Translations under genes and position numbers: made by a program
Notes under the pieces: generated by a model
Databases searched by the model: none
The model's input: the letters and a program-made list of their open reading frames with translations, nothing else
Told to the model about the DNA's origin: nothing
Part shown: piece by piece, positions 56,301-60,884 of the stretch
Layout: every line of letters starts with the position of its first letter
Position numbering within the stretch: position 1 is the first letter of the stretch
Origin: DASPLX01 sp035627375
GTDB taxonomy: Bacteria > Pseudomonadota > Gammaproteobacteria > Burkholderiales > Burkholderiaceae_D
DNA length: 64,000 bases
Assembly (NCBI GenBank): GCA_035627375.1
Contig: DASPLX010000037.1
Coordinates: 62,001 to 126,000, forward strand
Direction: 5' to 3'

Positions 56301-59009
56301 GCCGTCGCCATTCCCGCCGAGGAACTCAGCCTGAACGGCGGGCAAATACTGCTGCGGAGCTACTACGAGCAGGTGGCAGCGGATGCGCGACGCCGCAATG
56401 CGCAACGTGGGATCGCGACGGCAGCCAAGGAAGTCGAAACGCTGCAGGTTGCGGAATCGACCAAGGTTGAAGGAGTCGCCTTGTTCAATCGGCAGACGCG
56501 CGCCACCTACGGCTACGAAGGCAAGGAAATGGAGTTCGCCGAGTTCAAACAGGCTCTTGCGCAGCGTGACGAATGGCGGGCGATCCAAGGCAACTGCCAT
56601 GAAGTGGCGAACGAGATCCGCGAAGGAACCTGGGGTGGAGGCGAACCCTTTGCCTGGGATCCGGCGCGCCTGTCTTGGAATCAATACCAGACCGCCATGA
56701 CGGAAGTCATGAGCGGGCGAGAAAAGCAGCTGCAGGCGCAAATCCAGAAGTGCGCTGTCGATTACATGCCGCAGGACAGCAATCTGCAAGTGGTGGAGAA
56801 ATCGGTGCGGCAGGGGGTGTTGAAGCCGATCGGCGGATTCTATGCGTTGTTCGGCCCGGACGGTTACAAGCAATTGCCGGAATTGCGCAAGGCTTATGCG
56901 GCGCCGGAGCATCAATTCAGCGTCAATAACTCGAAGGCCCAGAAATTCGTGGCGGAGAAGCTCGTGGAACTGCCCAAGATGTTGCCGCATTCCTGGTTGT
57001 TCTTCGCGGCGGCATCGGCCGGCAACACCTATGCCGATTTGCGGGAGACGGGCAAGTCGGAACAGGATGCATCGACTGTCGCCCTAGCCGAATTGTTGAG
57101 AGGTGCCGCCGGCAACGCGCTATCTGGAAAGGTCAAGTTGGGGGATGGCAATGTTCTGGGAACACTGGGCAGCGGCTTGGGCAGCGCGCTGGGCAGCGCC
57201 TTGTTCTCGACGACATTGGATACAACGGCGAGATATGCATTGCACAAGACCTTCGAGGCGCGCGGCAATCGCGAATTGGCCCTGGCATACCAGGACGATA
57301 TCGGCGGTATCGGCCAGAGACTGCAGGAATCTCTGGCATCGGGGCTCAAGGCGGGACTCAAGGACTACGCCCAGGGTGCCGCGAAGGGATTGGCGTTGAT
57401 GGGCCTCGGAAAACTTGCTGCCAGCCCGAGCCTGTATCTGCTCAAGATGCGCTTCGATCTTTGGACCGGCGCCGCCGGTCCGAAGGAGTCCGCCGGGGAG
57501 GCTGCGATCCGGGGGATGAACCCGAACGGGCCGCAGGCGAGACCGCTGTCGGCGGGAGAACGCGCGCGCTTGGCCTTGTCAGGATTGCCTCAACTTGGCG
57601 CGCTTGCTCCGACAGGCTATACCGCAGGCGATCACGAAGGTCCGCCGGTAGGCATGTGCTTCATTGCCGGGACGTTGGTTCATACTCCGAGCGGCAAAAA
57701 GCCGATTGAAACGGTTCAGGTTGACGATCAGGTATTGGCCATGAATTTCGCCACCGGGCGCGTTGAACCTCGCCGTGTCGTGCGCTTGTTCAAGAACCTG
57801 AACTTGCGCGTCCTGGATATCGTGGTGCGGAACAGCGCCAATGTGCAGGAAACCATCAGCGCCACGACCGAACATCCGTTCTGGGTCATCGACAAGGAAT
57901 GGGTGCCGGCGCTTGAATTGGCGGCCGGTGACCGGTTGACGACGACGGCCGGTGAGACCTATGAGGTCGTCAGCGTGGTAGATATCGGCGATGCGACCGA
58001 GACCTATAACTTCGAGGTGGAAGAACTGCACAACTACTTCGTCGGTACATCCGGTGTGCTGGTGCATAACAATTCGGTGTTGGGCAGGCAGTCCTTCAAT
58101 TTGCCCACTTCCTTGACGAACGAGCAGGTTGGAGAATTGCTGGGTTCGGGAGCGTTCAAGCATGTTCACGCGGTAATAGGTTATCCGCATTTGGCCGTAG
58201 GAGTGGGACGTGTGAGCGGCGAATCGTTGACGCGCGATCTGAAGAACATGCAAGGCATTCCTGCCGATATTCCTCATGTGCAGGTATATGGAATCATCCC
58301 CGTGCAACGTAGCCGCCACGGCGGCTTATTAATGGAGAGAATTCCGAACGGTATTGGTTCAAAGGACTGGGAGCGCCGTGGCGAGTTTGACAAAGCATTG
58401 AACGGAACAAGTTGGAGAGGGACAGACAACATCATCAACGGATATCTCCGCCATGGGGTCTTCAATGACGACACCCAGCTCATACTGAATGCCAGGAGCG
58501 GATTGGTGAAGCTCGCCGACGTAAGCGACACTATTGCATACGGCGTGGATAAAAGCTCATTATTGACCAATTCATTCAGAAGTGGTCTGACGGCGCTGAC
58601 TAATATCCACAGACAGGCGGTGCGCAATACCGTGGACCGGCATATGCCTGCTATGCAGGATCTTTACTCAAGTTTAGGTTCGGGTTTTGGGTTTACCTAT
58701 GAAAAAGCGAAGTCGGCCGGTTGGGGAAGGTTTGATGACGAGTCGACTAGCCGGTTCTTCGGCGAATTGTCTAAGCAATTGACCGCTCAGAAACCCGATT
58801 ATTTGCAGTTCTCTATCCTTTTACAAGGAGTGGGACGGTCCTTCGGGTATGAGATTCCCAATATCCCGAGCATCAATTATTCCGTTCGTAGCAACGGCAT
58901 AGGAACTCCGGGCGGATGGGCGATCGCTGCTTCTCAAGATGGACTGATCGTGGGTCTGACGCCGGAAACTCAACCTTTATTCGTGTACAAGGCCAGATCC
59001 GCTTTCTAA
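38376..59009 (+). CDS. Giant Rhs/YD-repeat polymorphic toxin-like protein
   Basis: A single 20.6-kb gene for 6,877 residues from ATG 38376, with AAGGA at 38362-38366. The N-terminus (FTGNSLGLGTGSLSHLGG, then GERVYVNAKTGNLVVNR) is a conserved-looking leader without a signal peptide. YD/Rhs repeats (Gxxx-xxYxYDxxG) fill most of residues 60-5500, broken around 4000-4750 by beta-sandwich-like repeats. LysM domains lie at about 5536-5582 and 5934-5981, a pretoxin Hint domain at 6428-6565 and a C-terminal domain at 6567-6877. Rhs shells are known to encapsulate toxins; here the shell is several times the usual size. The route of export is not evident: no VgrG, PAAR or TcB partner is in the window. 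GC content drops towards the C-terminus, as is usual for exchangeable toxin tips. Confidence 0.93.
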   Translation: MVAIFTGNSLGLGTGSLSHLGGNGVLGSPLLGRAGERVYVNAKTGNLVVNRNEEYLAGFSGGVGIVGTYNSLGAFDHDNGDGWHSGAYWQLKNLTGTVNTAGSTIVRVAADGSETSYAYDTARQCYRSADDGGADDTLAYDQGANAWTWKDGPTQARQTYGWNAASNSGKLTAFADADGNTTTYSYHAANGLIDRITLSTGEAIGFTYQGRNLMSISTVDRGGKTETRTSYQYDEENRLSAVITDLGNGENYRIDYTYHDKTTRLASVKEKNGAWLSFDYVEVDGVHKVRTVTDLGLNRVTTYDYDSANQKTTVTGPLGETTVLYYDARGHLTRVDSPAVNGVRGVVYYGYDGNGRLGSVTDALNRVVTYRYDDAGNLAWQEDDFGNRVERTYNANNKLLTESIFAANDPHSGRTTRYAYDAEGHQRFMIGAEGRVTEYRYTATGLLERKVVYAGTLYTGASEVGALESWAAAQDKTKTELTLFDYDFRGQLTLSERFSATLADGKGDRTKTITTVNYVYDQHGRLLSTLDGKSQGTLYTYDGIGRVLTKSVAGDTIVYQYDDLGNRTIVTTAAGVQTIEQYNAAGELISVARGGAPAATYEYDKNGRLRRETDPTGIKKFYLYNSAGCMIAEINGTTGTMVEYGYSRTGARTKTIEYANVMSAAQLTALQSGGGGTPPLFGNVDSLTGYRPVASIDDRTSWNLYDNLGRLARQIDANGVLSELQYDGAGRLVATIRYDDKLPAATLAGLTVDTAPEEIVGELDSGCPVECRIYDADGNLLAIVDAENHMVEYSYDAAGRMTRAVAYANPIRSDDTGPHPRPDLDAIRPIASPEDDQVTHYWYDDRGLLIASVDPEKYLTTYTYDTNDRRTKVLRYAGQLEVVAPGSTIEAMCAEAHRPGRDQQTSYQYYANGLLETETAADGLVTRFIYDGDGRVTGKTLGYGLSGARTTTQVYDNKGRLWKSYDGENRLTVHEYDNADRLIRTTDPNSNKTLYYYDALNRLAYTVNALGEVKQTVYDQFDQVVETIGYAAKIDRAVTLPTLTGGLVNDTLRQAVNAIANAANDSKQRWAYNQVGKVVSSFDALNHATTYEYDHLRNLTYSHQSLGAAGVLHTDYVYDLLGRVMRKTADPGGIASTEEIDYDAFGRIIGRTDARNNTVVTEYDRLGRIVTVVDALDKARHSTYDAFGRMLTETDALGRTTHYAYSADNRTMTVTTPEGISVATERNVYGETFKVTDGNGKTTIYEYDKAARLKKITDAGTGITSYDYVANQMTVTDASGVVTRHVFDAANRTSTVTVNPGGANLTTTYQYDGKGQSVRVTDPTGTITQTAFDLNGNVKKVTVDQGGLGLETEYTYDPHGNLLTLIEGAGTAAARTAIYEYDKLGRRIKETVDPSGLNLVTRYAYDDNGNMVAKTDAEGRIWRNGYDKNNRLALSVDPDGVATTFAYDDNGREIRRTEHRARLTGLPTPAAMAASPDWAANITIAPHAADRKSHTVYGEDGRVRYAIGADRLVIEFERDGNGNVVRKIRHARTDWSLNANNELSIGDSPDDRESGAVYSALNQVIYSVDEQGLVTGYEYDKAGKEKRRTVYAATIDWPREEALEESDLSGLSKAGAQRGARTYDGAGRLKAVVDGQGLVESYAYDGAGRITSTTSHHATVSWSSTTSVESQVATILAAANSLDRKEYVAYDRAGRVAYRISDEREVTFHRYDATGLRTGGTRYAKQYTGTDMSKSALDTFYGQAANRTALDRTEYIVHDQAGRVAFKVDALRNVMRTRYDKLGKTVSVEQYATPYSATGAIDRGALETYYSGASPQRSASDRQTTTIEDPANRMIYTIDGAGRVTRVYHNIFGQPERTEQLGHALSNWSSRNLAATPVTLGELTGLYNQGGNRIVSRSVYDDKGRLTHVQDARGEAIGYEYDTFGNVTVTTHYVDSGEFGPSNDGSNGAYTAPTATSAGAQLSDRREAVIEALDERKIYRVSTSGHITVEEYDTLKRLVKVTQAGTLLAGWSTRSEAALSADALKAVVESGAQAADNRVTRTVYNDDGAAMFQVGPRGEVTKTAYGRFGEEAYRISYAELYSGTVGASTLENYYHGTPSHRSADDRLTTVVKDLANHFIYAIDGEGRVTRTRLNTFGQPERVEELGHGFDAWSMRSLPLPDHSVLLDELEELYDDGGNRVVSRSVYDNAGRLCYVQDASDHVVGYTYGVADEVTVTTRYYNSGSFAPTTDGSNGEYTAPTATVAGAAASDRREAVLQAPDERKVYRVDTAGRITVEEYDQLKQLIKVTQAGTVLEGWSTRSETALSVAVLKNLVESGAQAADNRVSRTVYDEAGNAVYQVGPRGEVTKTVRGEFGEVEHQIAYAKLYSGAFTLSDLSTYYSETTTPSNLSTNDRKSALVRDAVNRREFRIDAGGYVTSETFNRHGEVESRTRLAARIGNWDADAPIPGLDDLDGMLDAESDSTTYFQYNAAGQVTRRMDGEKNVVETTYTRFGQVARTREYANEGNWSNGTISVDPDDADRISGNVYDETGRLEYAINHEGAVNRNVYDAYGLVATNVAYATRLAWPADEAALKTALTTLANGNNAQDQYSGVLRNAAGEVTDRIDAEGRVVHLVYNRFGEVAAETVHAQRLTPLSKTHLVLSAGDVDEIDAHAADRHVSLARDAAGNVIMEVDENGGIREYVYDRLGRRVLTIEHATPTTPRTEANRVLSAADVQALTALGKTIVAADRYQASLYDADGRLSYTIDGKGAVKHFRYDSRGDRIVQVHYAKRLTTWPCQDVLTEADLLQVLQVDAANDRYEAQYQNALGQVEAAIDAAGNVVEYGYDEGGRVVSVVRRANPLPARTATAMTLNKAEIDGIVLNPEKDRYEAKVYDQDGRLSAEIDALGGLKMYRYDGYDRVTRIIERANRVTINGDAWPSGPLSEADILAAIEDVQVNANDRVRYTIYQGATQYAIDAERNVVATLHDAFGRVTAVTRYPQKLTVDPETLSAIDNDTVNALSVVDSQGVGPATVRTQYDRAGRVVSVKDALNRETTTAHDDAAAIGQSVTVYVPGSGAGYTTVTRVVSASQRVTHADGSQTLSLFDADGLLIEKTEGYGSADAVTTRYAYNGFDLLTTAIDARGVALAESNGAWAQAERAALGYPANKAADHAQLTAAEKRTLLAKYTMTKAYDANGRVVSITDATGATEAMSYDAFGNVVEQTNALLGKTVNYYDKLNRRTLSIDPARRFTRTDYDDVLNKRTVTRGGVADDVAYDVDNPPDSLLAPLDTIATSYDKLGQAEETRQTQPGQAERKVTEQYNAFGERKSRTVYAADFTSATTTYAYNKLGRLQSETLTGQPSDGLAVVNRYEYDARGNLIAKRQAYGSAEARVTVYKYDAAGQLKSEGTESAVSVYSEANGWQSLVLTKTYEYDARGRTVESKDAAGNIARTYYNVLGHAVATVDAAGMLTAMRVDPAGNAYRIDVYGIAVPVTAVTVVDGVAQSGTPPTGSASNVRTVNYRYDAANRKIAAETANVLLGEFDRTMSGAGNYVSYVGDIEESFAYDAAGNLIKQIDANGNVVRHWYDQAGRRILTVDQEKFATAYTYTADSVTEKRFGSAVSLAASVLDNSRTQGQIDAIVANAQANTDAATDNEARQVREKKTTYNGAGDVLKTEIKIGAEWATTTYTYNGIGKRATMTDADGVTTTYLYDGAGRLVKESVEMEVIDENGNNIGSQIGGVAADYTDANGYRRWKLNGAADAAVQETQFAYDGVGQLRQTTRKGGAGVADRVTKYRYDAAGNLVAQRDAALYGWTTYAYDAAGNRTLTARVMTNADNVKTAVATSVAYDALGRELRSTDFTRVGAVTTDDGAPMADLSGVGGAAWQGGPVREMQYDTYGQMVARGERLRDATTYTLQEYFAYDGAGRLWKTNQGSGRDQIFVRDANGNATLTLNTGGTADLRGMTLAQVAALSAAQLSGMTMAVSVYDGRGNLVETITPRGSVAEVMNRIAAGLGEVENSAANVTLQVNSPTVPVPVGSVNYATMAQQSRNIHFLGQLQSQLAAPPYLNLTYPSGEVYSLWLSSLTVDLPDTSGIGTGNVRAVYEDAGGAVSVEAYSGAAQATLPINRHAGAGGHTIRIYKQIGSDWIQISEKTSDFETGSVWAPAYYEGELDPDTKEWYYPPIPLTPTVSEASIWTTAINQIHFAQLPAGTTALQVAYRMAGSNGAYTAAATQQVTSNGAIWAIAPASLPVGALEFAYTASINGAAVQQGSGFIHRTGASVSVALNKPPVALSSAPQANVVATGGVFGMGNPESNVSYTIWHRHSTAPAQDIVEKIDIPLASFANHGLAAFTTGQTDQYVVKMFNSETNELLYQGSANDGDSHIRLNVDANLWKSPPNNSFYRIKLYRRTDDSSNGLLLIGEDTMRVPIAGSTGSLWVRPMEPKLLIAGQPSDIAQRHGFPTMRLGYRVAGSNSPLQYVSLSQASFVSDFVTRRDVYELDLPSHTFTRNVAYEFEYIAADENDVIRNRGGGVFVVDDAGRVNVSSQPLPVGGIGSARFQYNGLLSFVDIARGGNGDPNAAPAGTQAKVMFRPAGASGWSPEMAMSADSALPGCFNWNHRNLSDNAPGTYEFVVTVYDANGKAVNQVAGRVELGQTPALLNYGRRQDYPGMVKVRGVPAGTASVQVAFTTGGVTTQVNVHAAPNETGLFYWDPSAHGLGNASGSYTVTAKDGSGAVLATYGGTLNLAQGAQTVQGGRTGGGAVTDGPINVAQWKWKLGGLDTASLATHKTRRFDAFGELIADTDALGNTTRMEYDTAGRVVTKILPQTAYENLDGSWSNITPDVSYAYSKGGRLIAVTDENDKTNRFSYLSGADATTGAALIYKEIHADGGVKTTHYNAHGQADVIRNEIGFVTRQQYDDNGNLVSIKNWTKLPGEANEVEVSENYTYDALGNRTSHTQQGYELALTRQTSSASMSYPTPIESYASYSATDKTYYDERGRVVKTVSAAGKLTNYTYTYKAGTLGLNDEAVGGYELRVDGNGAPYAALTETDYFGHKTYHKDFGGNETRYRYNRAYLVSETGAVNKTYQYYANGELKSVAGAGMLTRYGYDANGRTTTIATSSLDGVSRFYNESLIEYDSHGRQTRIGDRRSHITISYDAAGNVRHKRAYYGQLRWIGAGEQDFWYTYDPMNRQEIAMGRVEINADNQRVIAVGDKGVTVDYDAAGNRTSVRYEAAALANGAQGDAQIETYEYDAQNNIFKASYQWGPNGANLSQSVQYRFGNAEKREEINYTSAAGAPEASQTYRVRSYAFHNQDQETTSREVYKGVFLDSYNNNVTWPGHSITREEESYTYNADTRLLDMVERSERTWSFGSRDWLARTSYTKTRYSYEWAQGARQRGIAVESNYRENDVWKQEVSADTVFGYDTNGHLVSKVSTKYVHGEGRVGTAPGKIDSREIAKYAFDVNGQMLQSEQFFAPANPDDDHRPKHFSTHYVVAGGKAVGYLSNKGQEVAGYVAPTPDTPDQETPLDTVAADFDRNFSPVNQVSSAGAGGGSMRYTVRAGDTLQSIAQTVWGDSSLWFRIAEANGVSEGGLRVGQAIRLPNNVVSNQHNASTSRAQSGLVNSLGSIAPQQCNTAQVLIIAAIGIAATTLTGGLAAVAAGAVLGVASTSLVPMIIGGAVGGAAGNLASQAAGVGLGVQKEVKPGEVLAAGVTGGLGAAVGPLVGGVVKDLAPLARQLTQVAVAGVQNVAKQSLENAFAGRRNGIDVFETVGAMAGRALALADDGTPRTLANLGKWVPRAAATEFGLNLGSSALRSLATGRAIHAGQLLGDAVGQTGLGILGDVLEAGRGGWLSDYDTERAITETRTRRIQAELRETQAMLEALGQDIRDWKLPSESAEREAKRLGLYSLRGEPAGLPGTQETSFGQFAWSGTDGISLASYRGGHSLLRHETQWVTARRGDSLFGIGARMQVSNADMLGANPAYADPANALRAGDAVAIPAEELSLNGGQILLRSYYEQVAADARRRNAQRGIATAAKEVETLQVAESTKVEGVALFNRQTRATYGYEGKEMEFAEFKQALAQRDEWRAIQGNCHEVANEIREGTWGGGEPFAWDPARLSWNQYQTAMTEVMSGREKQLQAQIQKCAVDYMPQDSNLQVVEKSVRQGVLKPIGGFYALFGPDGYKQLPELRKAYAAPEHQFSVNNSKAQKFVAEKLVELPKMLPHSWLFFAAASAGNTYADLRETGKSEQDASTVALAELLRGAAGNALSGKVKLGDGNVLGTLGSGLGSALGSALFSTTLDTTARYALHKTFEARGNRELALAYQDDIGGIGQRLQESLASGLKAGLKDYAQGAAKGLALMGLGKLAASPSLYLLKMRFDLWTGAAGPKESAGEAAIRGMNPNGPQARPLSAGERARLALSGLPQLGALAPTGYTAGDHEGPPVGMCFIAGTLVHTPSGKKPIETVQVDDQVLAMNFATGRVEPRRVVRLFKNLNLRVLDIVVRNSANVQETISATTEHPFWVIDKEWVPALELAAGDRLTTTAGETYEVVSVVDIGDATETYNFEVEELHNYFVGTSGVLVHNNSVLGRQSFNLPTSLTNEQVGELLGSGAFKHVHAVIGYPHLAVGVGRVSGESLTRDLKNMQGIPADIPHVQVYGIIPVQRSRHGGLLMERIPNGIGSKDWERRGEFDKALNGTSWRGTDNIINGYLRHGVFNDDTQLILNARSGLVKLADVSDTIAYGVDKSSLLTNSFRSGLTALTNIHRQAVRNTVDRHMPAMQDLYSSLGSGFGFTYEKAKSAGWGRFDDESTSRFFGELSKQLTAQKPDYLQFSILLQGVGRSFGYEIPNIPSINYSVRSNGIGTPGGWAIAASQDGLIVGLTPETQPLFVYKARSAF
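43893..45596 (+). repeat. Two tandem 852-bp coding repeats inside the Rhs gene
   Basis: Unit 1 (43893-44744) and unit 2 (44745-45596) both encode 284 residues in the same order: GRVTR, FGQPER, ELGH, DDGGNR-like, DGSNG-YTAPTAT, DRREAV, VEEYD, KVTQAGT, ESGAQAADNRV and QVGPRGEVTKT. The exact period and strong similarity point to an internal duplication that is younger than the general YD repeats. Confidence 0.8.
54981..55122 (+). other. LysM domain 1 of the Rhs protein
   Basis: RYTVRAGDTLQSIAQTVWGD to VGQAIRLP is a clear LysM motif (residues about 5536-5584), a peptidoglycan- or chitin-binding module. It follows the last YD repeats. Confidence 0.9.
56175..56319 (+). other. LysM-like domain 2 of the Rhs protein
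   Basis: WVTARRGDSLFGIGARMQVS to RAGDAVAIPAEE (residues about 5934-5982) is a second, more divergent LysM motif, separated from the first by a hydrophobic Gly/Ala-rich segment near 5610-5660 that could span or insert into a membrane. Confidence 0.75.
57657..58073 (+). other. Pretoxin Hint (intein-like) domain
   Basis: Starts with C6428 in CFIAGTLVHTPSGKKPIETV, has TEHPFWV and VEELHNYFVG, and ends in VLVHNN (N6565/N6566). The splicing-type Cys, block-B TxxH and terminal His-Asn are present, so self-cleavage that frees the C-terminal domain is expected from family knowledge. Confidence 0.93.
58074..59006 (+). other. C-terminal toxin-like domain with kinase-like motifs
   Basis: The 311 residues after the Hint domain have no nuclease, deaminase or ADP-ribosylation signature that I recognise. 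Several stretches resemble a protein-kinase fold: GSGAFKHV (6590-6597, glycine-rich loop), AVGV (6607-6610, strand 3 but lacking Lys), LLMERI (hinge), HGVFNDDTQLILN (6693-6705, catalytic-loop-like) and VKLADVSD (6711-6718, DFG-like). Replacement of key residues means it may be a divergent kinase, AMPylase-like pseudokinase or unrelated fold. Confidence 0.5.
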
Positions 59010-59182
59010 TGCGATGGGCGAGTATTGCAAATGAGAAAGTCTCGCTATGGCGTCGGCATGATTTGAGGCTGGACCTACGACAGCGTAGCGCCGGACGCGC
59101 AGATTTTTTGCTCGTTACTGATTGATCCCGTCACGAGAAAGGTCAGGCTTGCCGAACTAGTCGTTCGCTGCGTTCCTTGCTT
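59010..59182. other. Gap after the Rhs gene, no gene seen
   Basis: An immunity gene would be expected here for an antibacterial Rhs toxin. No frame with a start, ribosome-binding site and plausible protein composition is visible in this interval, and the next frame is broken. Confidence 0.55.
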
Positions 59183-59544
59183 ATGGAGACCAAACTGAAG
59201 AAATTCTCTTTCGTTCTGGTATGGATAGTTTTATGTCCATCCTTTCCGGCTGCGATGCGCGTGAAAAAGCCGCGCCGGGGATCGAGCCTCCGGCTTCGGC
59301 GGGGCTTATCTTGCCTGCCGCCGCCGAAGGCGTGTTCACCATCGCCGTCGAGGAAGGAGATGTCCAGGGGGACATAGAGAACAATTTTGGCACGTTGACG
59401 GTCGGCTCCATGGGGTATGTGGTAGAGATGAACGGCTCGGCGGCGCGTTCCGCCCGGATTTCCGGCGCCGAGGTTTTCAGCCAAGGGAAATGGTGCGCGC
59501 AATCCTGGGCGCCAAAAGCGAGCTTGCCCCGAAAGGCATCGTGA
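59183..59544 (+). pseudogene. Frameshifted small lipoprotein gene
   Basis: METKLKKFSFVLVWIVL (frame from ATG 59183) is a signal-peptide start. The lipobox SILSGC and the mature part (CDAREKAAPGIEPPASAG, later IENNFGTLTVGSMGYVVEMN) are in another frame that begins around 59221. A one-base change near the T-run at 59229-59232 would join them. A sequencing error could give the same picture. The mature part matches no family I know. Confidence 0.6.
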
Positions 59545-59742
59545 TAACGGCACTCGAAAGTGGGACGAAGCGCCGGCGTCGCGAGTCGGATTGAATCTCA
59601 GCTTGGGTGGAAAGGACCGTCGCTACCCCACGTATCGGTAAGCGATTTGTAATGTCGGCGTCATTAGCATGTCAGGCTGGATAAGTCGCGCCTGGGAGAC
59701 CGGGAGGTTCCGGAGCTCCGAAGGCTAAACAAGGAGGAAGCG

Positions 59743-60318
59743 ATGCTACGTTGGTTGATCCGCCGCCGTCTGCGTAAATTCGAAACGCTGCTCGACTACG
59801 ATGCCCGTTATCTGCACGAGATGCTCGATATCAGTTGGCGCGGCTTCATGAAATTTTCCGCCGTCGCCCGGCTCGAGGACCACCGCGAAAACCTGCCCCT
59901 GAATGCGGTCTATGCCGCCAGGATCGTGGCGGCGATGAGCGGGGACTGCGGTCCCTGTGTTCAACTCAATGTCCGGATGGCCCGATGCGACGGCGTCGAG
60001 ACGCCGATCGTCCGCGCCATCCTGGAAGGCGACGAACTGGCCATGGGACCGGATGCGGCGCTGGCTTTTCGCTTTGCCGAAGCATTGCTGGCGCGCGACG
60101 CGCAACAACTCGACGGATTGCGGGAGCAGGTTCTCACGCGCTGGGGCCGGCGCGGCGTGTTGGCGCTGGGCACGACGATCGCCGCAGGGCGCATTTTTCC
60201 CACGGTCAAGTATGCAATGGGCCATGGCAAGACTTGCGAGCGCATTGAACTTGATGGCGTCTTTCTGGCGGTGAATAGGCGCGGGGCATACGATGCGCGC
60301 GAATTCTTCGATCCGTAA
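59743..60318 (+). CDS. Carboxymuconolactone decarboxylase/AhpD-like protein
   Basis: A 191-residue helical protein with a CGPC motif (C69, C72) in MSGDCGPCVQLNV, resembling AhpD-like alkylhydroperoxidase and carboxymuconolactone decarboxylase folds; such CxxC pairs act in peroxide or thiol redox chemistry. The family's usual Glu and His around the motif are not obvious. AAGGAGG lies six bases before ATG 59743. It is upstream of a broken SRPBCC gene and a flavin monooxygenase on the same strand. Confidence 0.72.
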   Translation: MLRWLIRRRLRKFETLLDYDARYLHEMLDISWRGFMKFSAVARLEDHRENLPLNAVYAARIVAAMSGDCGPCVQLNVRMARCDGVETPIVRAILEGDELAMGPDAALAFRFAEALLARDAQQLDGLREQVLTRWGRRGVLALGTTIAAGRIFPTVKYAMGHGKTCERIELDGVFLAVNRRGAYDAREFFDP

Positions 60319-60356
60319 CCGGATCGCGAGCATGTGCGCTCCAGCGTGACGAAACT

Positions 60357-60715
60357 ATGGAAAAGACTATCCGAATCCAACGGAAATGCCGTCATCCCGC
60401 ACCGACGGTCTGGGGAGCGATCACCGCGCACGCGCATCGTCGGCTCGGCTGATGACGATCGAATTCGAACCGGTGGGCGGGCGCGCATTCCAGTTTCGCG
60501 CCAGGCCGACCACGGTGACCTGGTCGCTGCGGAAGATGGGCGACGGCACGATGCTGACGCTCGAACAGTCCGGTTTCTCCGGGCCCAAGGGCTGGCTGTT
60601 GTGCGCCATGATGCGCCGGGGCTGGAAAACGACGCTGGATCGCCGGGGCTTGTCGCAAGTTCTCGACTTGCTGGTGGCGGGGCGCATCGAGAGCCTCGTA
60701 CCGCGTTTTCCCTGA
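60357..60715 (+). pseudogene. SRPBCC/AHSA1-family gene with frameshift and internal deletion
   Basis: ATG 60357 opens MEKTIRIQRKCRHPAPTVWG, a typical SRPBCC N-terminus, but the frame stops at 60450-60452. The rest of the family pattern continues in another frame (MTIEFEPVGGRAFQFRARP, then TTVTWSLRKMGDGTMLTLEQ). About 40 residues usually present between these two segments are missing. The remnant from ATG 60452 could be made as an 87-residue protein but would be half a fold. Confidence 0.7.
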
Positions 60716-60884
60716 AGTCCCTCCGGCACGACAGGCGCCGGCCGCCGGCACGGCAAACGGTCGTCGTGTAAGATCCGTCGACGCCGAACCGGATTGCTGG
60801 TTCGCGATTCGCGCAATGTCGCGGATCCCCGTTCGGCAAACGGACATCATGGTTTCCTGTCTACCTTCCTAGCGGAGCATCCTC

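Noticed and set aside
52551..56990. A 1,479-residue open frame on the minus strand opposite the Rhs gene
   Set aside because: It has the Arg/Ala/Gly/Gln-rich composition typical of antisense frames in high-GC DNA, no recognisable domain, and lies wholly opposite a clearly coding gene with YD repeats. Similar long antisense frames at 39111-41444, 41514-43964, 45045-47276 and 48546-51995 were dropped for the same reason.
38376..59009. CRISPR-like or short tandem DNA repeats in the giant gene
   Set aside because: The repetition is at protein level (YD motifs) with varied spacing and sequence; there are no identical direct repeats with unique spacers. I saw no CRISPR array anywhere in the window.
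59143..59553. A 136-residue minus-strand frame after the Rhs gene, considered as an immunity gene
   Set aside because: No convincing ribosome-binding site, Arg-rich composition, and opposite to a frame with signal peptide and lipobox features. Immunity genes are also normally on the same strand.
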